Positions 58,801-64,000 of a DNA stretch of 64,000 bases are shown piece by piece. Each line of letters opens with the position of its first letter. The stretch's first letter is position 1. The translations under genes and the position numbers were made by a program. The stretch spans positions 48,959,658 through 49,023,657 of the forward strand of contig NC_080583.1 in NCBI RefSeq assembly GCF_029962835.1. Reading direction: 5' to 3'. Under the pieces are notes generated by a model. The model saw only the letters and a program-made list of their open reading frames with translations, had not been told where the DNA came from and ran no database searches. Source of the DNA: Magnolia sinica (taxonomy: Eukaryota > Streptophyta > Magnoliopsida > Magnoliales > Magnoliaceae).

Positions 58801-58935
58801 ACTTTAGCTTAATCTATTTTATGTTTTATGCACTAATACAGACAACATACATCCATCATCAAATATGTTGCATAAGTGATGTTTTGGAACTCGGGAGCTG
58901 AGTTATGCTCGACCCCTGAATTTCAGGGCGTTACA
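55821..58935 (+). mobile_element. Solo LTR C of family 1 (3115 bp)
   Basis: It starts TGTAATGACCC, ends TTTCAGGGCGTTACA and is flanked by a perfect TTAGT duplication (55816-55820, 58936-58940). The empty site GTGGATTAGTGGTGAG occurs near 23050. It is more diverged from LTRs A and B than they are from each other (by eye). TATTTATA lies at 56572-56579. Confidence 0.9.
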
Positions 58936-58940
58936 TTAGT

Positions 58941-59202
58941 GGTGAGATGGATGATCAGTTTAGATGGATGGACAGGTATTCCGATGATTTCAACATATGG
59001 ACGGTTTGATGGTTGTATCGTTGGATAAATGGTTAAATGTATTGTTGGATTTATTAGTAAATGAACAGTTGGATCGGATATGTTCAACTCAATGGTTTAG
59101 ATTGAACCAGTTGATCTTGTAGATCGACAGTCATATCAGACTAATTGGGTACGTCAATCAATGGTTAAAATTAGATGGTCAAGATTTATTTGGGTTATTA
59201 CA
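58941..59202 (-). mobile_element. Family-2 5' LTR, last segment
   Basis: It matches 23059-23298 and ends GGGTTATTACA at 59202, before the GCTCT duplication. It has a small extra piece near 58950 (GATGATCAGTTTAGATGG) absent from the other LTR. Confidence 0.85.
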
Positions 59203-59757
59203 GCTCTCTATGCGGTATAACTTGTCGCCGACTGAGCCCGATATATGCAAATCTATTCATTAATAAATTCAAAATCTACTGAGTCGATCATTTCTTTAGC
59301 ATAGGCTTTGTTCTTATAGCTCATATACTATGCCAGATCGATACAATTGTAGGAGTCAAAGCATCGACCGATTGAATTGATGAACCTAAACGCAGCGTAT
59401 TTTGCGGTACCAAGCTCGTTCGTAATTACCACTCATTTCGGCCGAATCTACAGCCACTTCTTGCCGCTCAAGATGGAATTTAGTTACACTATGGTAGTAG
59501 AAAGCTTTTTCATAACAATCTGCCATGGTGGTTAGCCGCTTTAATTTTCGGTGTAGTTCTTCCAGTCTATCGTTTGGTTCTACCGAAGGATTACGGCTGA
59601 GCAAACATGAAGTGTCAGTAATGAACTTCCTCACATCAGATGGCAAGAAAGAAAAAGAAAAATCTTTGAACCCTTCCTTGAAGATCTCTTGAAGAAAGGA
59701 ATCAGCACCAACGATAAGGGGAGGTGCCTCGTTAGCCATTACATAAAGCCAAATCAA
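59203..59757 (-). pseudogene. Antisense ORF of the Tat-like element, N-terminal part
   Basis: The minus-strand frame has a start at 59739 (MANEAPPLIVGADSFLQEIF), then FLPSDVRKFITDTSCLLSR and ELHRKLKRLTTMADCYEKAF, ending in a stop at 59386. A shifted frame continues with stops to 59203 and then into 20690-20555 across the insertion. It is a helical, possibly coiled-coil protein of unknown role. It is antisense to the surrounding Tat-like gag and protease. Confidence 0.45.
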
Positions 59758-60950
59758 GTAAGATAATGGCTAGTTTAGGAGTTCAATATCGTTTAAATAA
59801 CAGGTCATACAAGGCCGCTATCTGTAAGTGGCACAATATTAGGGGTTCGCACGTCATAGTTTGTGCACAGTGTGGGCAGTTAAAGCATGAAATTTAGAAA
59901 TAGATGGGGTTTTGAGAAAAGTGTGAGAAGGCATGTTTAAAACGATTACTCAAAGCAGTCAAGCCACAAAAAGCTCAATATTCATTCATTTACAAAAGAA
60001 AATTACAAATCAAAAGTTAAGAGATTTTGCTAGAATGCTTCGGCCATCTCTAGTCATCTTTTAGCAGCCCACAATGATGCTTCTTCTTTCATCGATGATT
60101 AAGATAACTGGTCGACGTCTTCTACTCAAAGACATGCCGTAGGAACTAATCTGAAAATCTCCTCGAGCATCTAATCATGTTCTACTCACTTATCAGTTGC
60201 ATGTTTCCGCAACATGATCAACTCGGTCTCTAATGTCATAATTCTGGCTTCTGAGCTCCAATTTCTATCTCAGTGGCATTCGCAGTAGCATTTCTAGCCA
60301 GGAGTTCTTGAGTAATCTCCTGTGCTCTTGCCTTTTTGAGATTGGCCACTCATCTTTTGGTCTTAAGATTGGCAATAGTCGCCTTAGCTCGACAATACAT
60401 GTCAAATATATCCTTGAAGCTCTAGGAGAGGCGACAGTCTGGCCATTTAAGATGGGTCTTAGCAAGATATCGCGCATGGCAAGTAAACTAACTGACCGAT
60501 CTTGGTTATTAATTCATCATCAAAGGTTTCAGCTAATCCTTTCTGAATAAGGCTGTGTAATTTAATTTGAAGACTTTAAAGACTATCATGTTGAAGAGGA
60601 GATGTTGTTACGTATGTTTATCCAGCAATGACTTTCTCAAGAAGGGAGCTGACATCGTTGACAGAAGAAGGGAAGATAGGAGCTGAAGTATCGATCGCAT
60701 GAACAGCCAATGAAGAAGGCGAGGGAGGAATTATATTAGTCATTTCACCCTTGACCGGTTTATTGGGTGTATTGATCAGAACAAACTTGGGTTGCTGGTC
60801 AGCATCAACTAGTGGTCGTTCAAAAATTTCAGTGAAAACTTGGTTAGCCACCTCTGAAGGAGAATTGGTCGCCGCTTCTTCTTCAGTTACAGCATTTTCA
60901 ATTTTGTTCGATCGATCAGAAATTTTTGTTATCTCGACCGCAATAAGTTA
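59758..60950 (-). pseudogene. Further antisense coding remnant of the Tat-like element
   Basis: The minus strand has an acidic, Pro/Ser-rich open piece (60851-60618: MANQVFTEIFERPLVDADQQ, IIPPSPSSLAVHAIDTSAP). Further along it has coiled-coil text near 60400-60240 (KATIANLKTK, KARAQEITQELLARNATANA) with stops. It is probably the preceding part of the same or a sister antisense ORF. 59758-60050 shows nothing. Confidence 0.35.
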
Positions 60951-61335
60951 AGTTGGAAACGGAACCTCTCATATCATTGAAGGAAGTGATGGAACCATGG
61001 TTAGTTTGAAAGGTTTAATAGGAGAGAAACTTTCGGTCGCGTGACTGACGTGGATGAGGAAGGAATTTACAGCGAATTATCAAGAGTGGTGTCTACTCCA
61101 GGTGAAGTATCTTCCATACTAGTCGTTGTCTCTGAATCTAGGGGTGTTGCTCTTGCAAACATGTTAAGGGTCAGATATTGCATATTAGACCCCATTTATA
61201 TCTTAGTTTTATGAACATGATACTTCTTAATGTTTTATTTTACTCATGTTTGTGTTGCAAGGTGAATTTAAGAGCTTAGATTGAAAATGATGCTAAAAGC
61301 ATGGATTTAACACTCAAGAATCACCAAAGCAAAGG
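60951..61335. other. 3' end of the Tat-like internal region
   Basis: Non-coding. It ends in a weak polypurine tract (CCAAAGCAAAGG) directly before a TG LTR start at 61336. Confidence 0.4.
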
Positions 61336-61395
61336 TGTAGACACCCCACCCAGGCTAGTATCTTAAGAAAGTTAAGACAATCCGGGAACCGTGAT
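61336..61395 (+). mobile_element. Start of the Tat-like 3' LTR, truncated
   Basis: TGTAGACACCCCACCCAGGC begins an LTR in the same orientation as gag at 12.2 kb. Only 60 bp remain before a family-3 LTR. Its start resembles the minus-strand start of the 459-bp segment ending at 14781. Confidence 0.5.
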
Positions 61396-63039
61396 TGTCA
61401 CGCCCCAAACTCGGAAACGGGGTTCACAAAATTCTCAATTGCCGAATCTAGTGCCAACAGCCTCCGTAGTACTCCATTGTTTGCTCTTAGCGCCTATACG
61501 CAAGATTCTGATCCTGGGATCCTAAAAGGAGGATTTTTTTTCCAACATACATTTGTCTCATTAGAAGCATAACCACAAGTATACACAAATTGCAAAGGCA
61601 ACATCATCATCACATATCTACTAATATAAACATTTGAATACAATATTAAAAGGGAAATGCATATATCAAAAATCAAAACTCCAGAAGACGGCTGCACGCT
61701 CCAAGCTCAACGCTATTACGACTTAACGCCATCTGCATGCATTTATCGTGCATAAGCTTATAGAAAGCTTAGAGTGTGGTGAAAGTGTGTGCAATGCACG
61801 TGCCAAACGTATAGATATCAGAGTAAGTGAAAATACTGGTTATCCATAAATACCATCAGCCTTATCCAGGCTATGCGATGCAAAAACATAATAAACTAAT
61901 ATCATATACTGAGGAAGTAATGTAGATCAGTTCTGCAATGCAGAGACATAGTAAGCCAAATATCAGATACCGAGTCCATGAAAATCGTCAACTTTAATTA
62001 GGTTATGCAATACGGAAGTACAGTAAACTAAATGTTATGTGCTGAGGATGAAATGCAATGTGTGATGCGAATGAAATGACTAAGCTGGAGTGTGAAGTTG
62101 TGATAATAGTACACAGTATCGCAAGCTACGGGGTCCACCACAAGGGACTTCTATCCAAACTAGTCCCATACCTACATTTGGATAGTCAAACTTAATGTAG
62201 TAAACTTCTGATCTCAGGTTAGTTGCGCGCCCCAACCAAAATCCTGGCCATTGCCAAGGTACATGTAATAAATAGTTGCGCACCACCAACCCGAGTGGAA
62301 AGTGAATGAAGGAATGAATGAGTATGCAACTTCTGCTCAATAAGTCCATATATCAGTATTGTACATCTCTGGGATAATCACCGGGGTCTAGTACACTCCA
62401 AACTGGCTACCACCCCGACCGGCCACGTAGCTCAGCGAGTGGAAAAGACCTCACTACCTTTCTGCTAGTAGTATACCAATGCCTACTTGGCTCGTTGATA
62501 TTAGATCCATTTGGGAGTTGGTCGAACTCAGCCTACCTTATAGCCCCCTCACTCGGGCGGATAAGGCTACACCCGCTCCCAACCAACCACGATAAAGTGG
62601 GAGACGTGGCCTACTGGTATTCGGCACTCGGGTGCTCATGTGTCCACTTGGTCTAGATGTTGGGGTGTCTCCTAGCCACGGAGTTTAGGGACTTTCACCC
62701 CCAGACATCCAAAGTGCCCAGATGCTCGAACCAAACATTTTCGGTGTCCCATTTGGCCATCCACGACATACATGTGGAGGCCATAGCCCTGATGTCGTCA
62801 GGGCGTACAGTAATTACAATAACACAATACAAGATGCAGGAGTCATACAATCCAGTCACACATTAATCCTGTGCATATCATGGGCTCATGTGAGACAATC
62901 TCCGCCTATCAGGGAGTCTCATAAAAACCTGCTCAATAACATATGTAATGGTCAACCACATCTCATAACAGACATGCAGATGATGCGTATGGGCATGTAT
63001 CATAATACTATGCTGCCACATGCTCATAATTGGTATCGA

Positions 63040-63320
63040 TAACAGGGACTGATAATCGGCATCGATAATCGGCCTATACAATCGACCTCGACAATTGGAA
63101 TCGGCCTTTACAATCAGCCCTGACAATCGAAATCAGCCTCGACAATCGGCCTCGACAATCGAAATCGGCCTCGACAATCAGAATTGGCCTCGACAATTAG
63201 CCTTAACAATTAGAATCAACGTCGATAATCAGAATCGGCCTCGATAATCGGCCTCGACAATCGGAATCGGCCTTGATAATCGGCCTCGATAATCAGAATT
63301 AGTCTCGACAATCAGAATTT
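63040..63320. repeat. Minisatellite of 12-18-bp units, AATCGGCCTCGAC
   Basis: About 16-20 short units of (A/G)ATAATCGG-CCTCGAC and AATCGAAATCGGCCTCG type. The same site in the two other family-3 LTRs has only about three to six units (27540-27615, 31180-31220). Confidence 0.85.
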
Positions 63321-63439
63321 GTAATCGGCCTAAGAAAGGGCCAAAGGAAAGGTCACAATATGCACATTTAACCATCATCACCCATCAATGTGGACATTTA
63401 ACCATCATTGCTCCCAAGGAGTGGCCCACATAGAGCCAA

Positions 63440-63650
63440 ACATATAGTGGTCCCATGGCCTCATGCAAGGGCCTAATACACATCACTATGGGCCTCACTC
63501 ATGGGCCGCATATACATCACAATGGGCCTCAACACATGGGCCATAAATATATAACATCGGGCATCACTCATGGGCCGCATATACATCACAATGGGCCTCG
63601 ATAAATGGCAACAAATACAACACATCGGGCCTCAAACACGACACATCATC
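63440..63650. repeat. GGGCC-rich array, third LTR copy
   Basis: Reverse-complement version of the arrays at 27.1 and 30.6 kb, with ATGGGCCTCA and ATATACATCACAATGGGCC units, in fewer copies. Confidence 0.75.
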
Positions 63651-64000
63651 AAGGTAGGGCCCACAACAACATTATTTTCCATCCAATCTGATCGTAAGGT
63701 CATAAAGACCTAAATTAGAGGGAAAACAAATTTCATATTAATCTTGAACTTATGAGAACCCAAACGGATTTCAATGGTAGACATTCAACCTTCCACTGTT
63801 TTCTGCAGTGTGGTCCACTTGATAGATCTGCCTCATCCTCTCTGGACTGCCATAAAATGATCTCTACAAAGGGTTGGACGGTGTTGATAAAACACATATT
63901 TCATGGTGGGGTCTATGTCAACTAGTTGGACAGTATAGATGAAACACATACATCGCATGGGACCCAAAGAACTTGTTGATGTCCTCAGTATCAATGATGA

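Larger units (their letters stand above)
20691..59202 (-). mobile_element. Nested Tekay-like Ty3/gypsy element (family 2), 38.5 kb with insertions
   Basis: On the minus strand the order is: 5' LTR (59202 to 33756, interrupted), PBS (33752-33741), gag (about 33590-32640), post-RNase H linker (to 32379), a family-3 insertion (32378-24679), integrase (24674-23320), and 3' LTR (23298-20691). Both outer ends have TG...CA termini and are flanked by GCTCT. The 5' LTR has itself taken a solo LTR, a MULE, most of another Tekay-like element and a second solo LTR. Confidence 0.8.
61396..64000 (-). mobile_element. Family-3 LTR, minus orientation, cut by window end
   Basis: It starts TGTCACGCCCCAAACTCGG, the reverse complement of the family-3 LTR end (28775, 32378). 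It follows that LTR backwards through the AAGCTTTCTATAAGCTT block (61750), the TCATCATCT region, an expanded CGGCCTCGACAATC array, the GGCCCA array and the GTCCACTTGATAGATCTGCC region. Open frames at 62080-62349 and 62657-63042 are LTR artefacts. Confidence 0.8.

Noticed and set aside
62657-63042. Plus-strand ORFs in the distal region
   Set aside because: They lie within a family-3 LTR in reverse orientation and are not open in the other two copies.
63040-63320. CRISPR-like array
   Set aside because: Units are contiguous, 12-18 bp, with no unique spacers, inside a plant LTR. It is a minisatellite.
1-64000. tRNA or rRNA genes
   Set aside because: I looked for T-arm GTTCRA motifs with acceptor pairing and for rRNA-like GC-rich blocks and saw none; a covariance search would be needed to exclude tRNAs.

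Overview
This is plant nuclear DNA, almost certainly from an angiosperm with a large, repeat-rich genome. It holds a spliced C2-domain gene of SRC2 type, a FAR1-related Mutator-like transposase, and several Ty3/gypsy lineages (Tekay-like chromoviruses and a Tat-like element). A short motif family, GGGCCCACC-RTGATGTATGTGTTTTATCCA-RCCGTCCATCC, recurs dozens of times on both strands. The species cannot be named from sequence alone; a magnoliid-like tree is my guess, at low confidence.

Layout. 1-2231 is a gypsy element collapsed by internal deletion (LTR, primer-binding site, start of gag, partial LTR). 2.4-10.2 kb is the only gene-like stretch. It has a small two-exon gene with a caulimovirus-viroplasmin/RNase H1 N-terminal-like domain (2445-2974), MITEs, an intact seven-exon SRC2-like C2 gene (6221-8147) and an exon-like open frame of unknown nature (9918-10141).

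From about 11.7 kb to 61.4 kb the window is one deep nest of transposons. The outermost is a decayed Tat-like element: LTR end, PBS, gag, protease, integrase tail, antisense ORF remnants, and a 3' LTR start at 61336. An unrelated LTR (about 17.5-20.3 kb) and a minus-strand Tekay-like element (20691-59202) are inserted into it. The Tekay-like element is flanked by a perfect 5-bp duplication, GCTCT, at 20686-20690 and 59203-59207. A family-3 LTR element (24679-32378) sits in its internal region. Its 5' LTR holds a 3.1-kb solo LTR (34003-37109, TSD AATAT), a 6.9-kb Mutator-like element with an uninterrupted 725-codon transposase ORF (37530-44476), most of a Tekay-like element with gag-pol (44662-54530), and another 3.1-kb solo LTR (55821-58935, TSD TTAGT). 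From 61396 to the window end lies a third family-3 LTR in minus orientation.

The only coding units that look functional are the SRC2-like gene and the MULE transposase; the small viroplasmin-like gene may also be intact. All retrotransposon ORFs carry stops or frameshifts, many of them compatible with C-to-T decay. The most unusual points are the MULE inside a (TA)n tract, the duplicated LTR right flank that breaks the simple nesting model at 44661/44662, the extra ORF upstream of gag in the Tekay-like element, and a clean 0.5-kb inversion inside the Tat-like gag-protease region.
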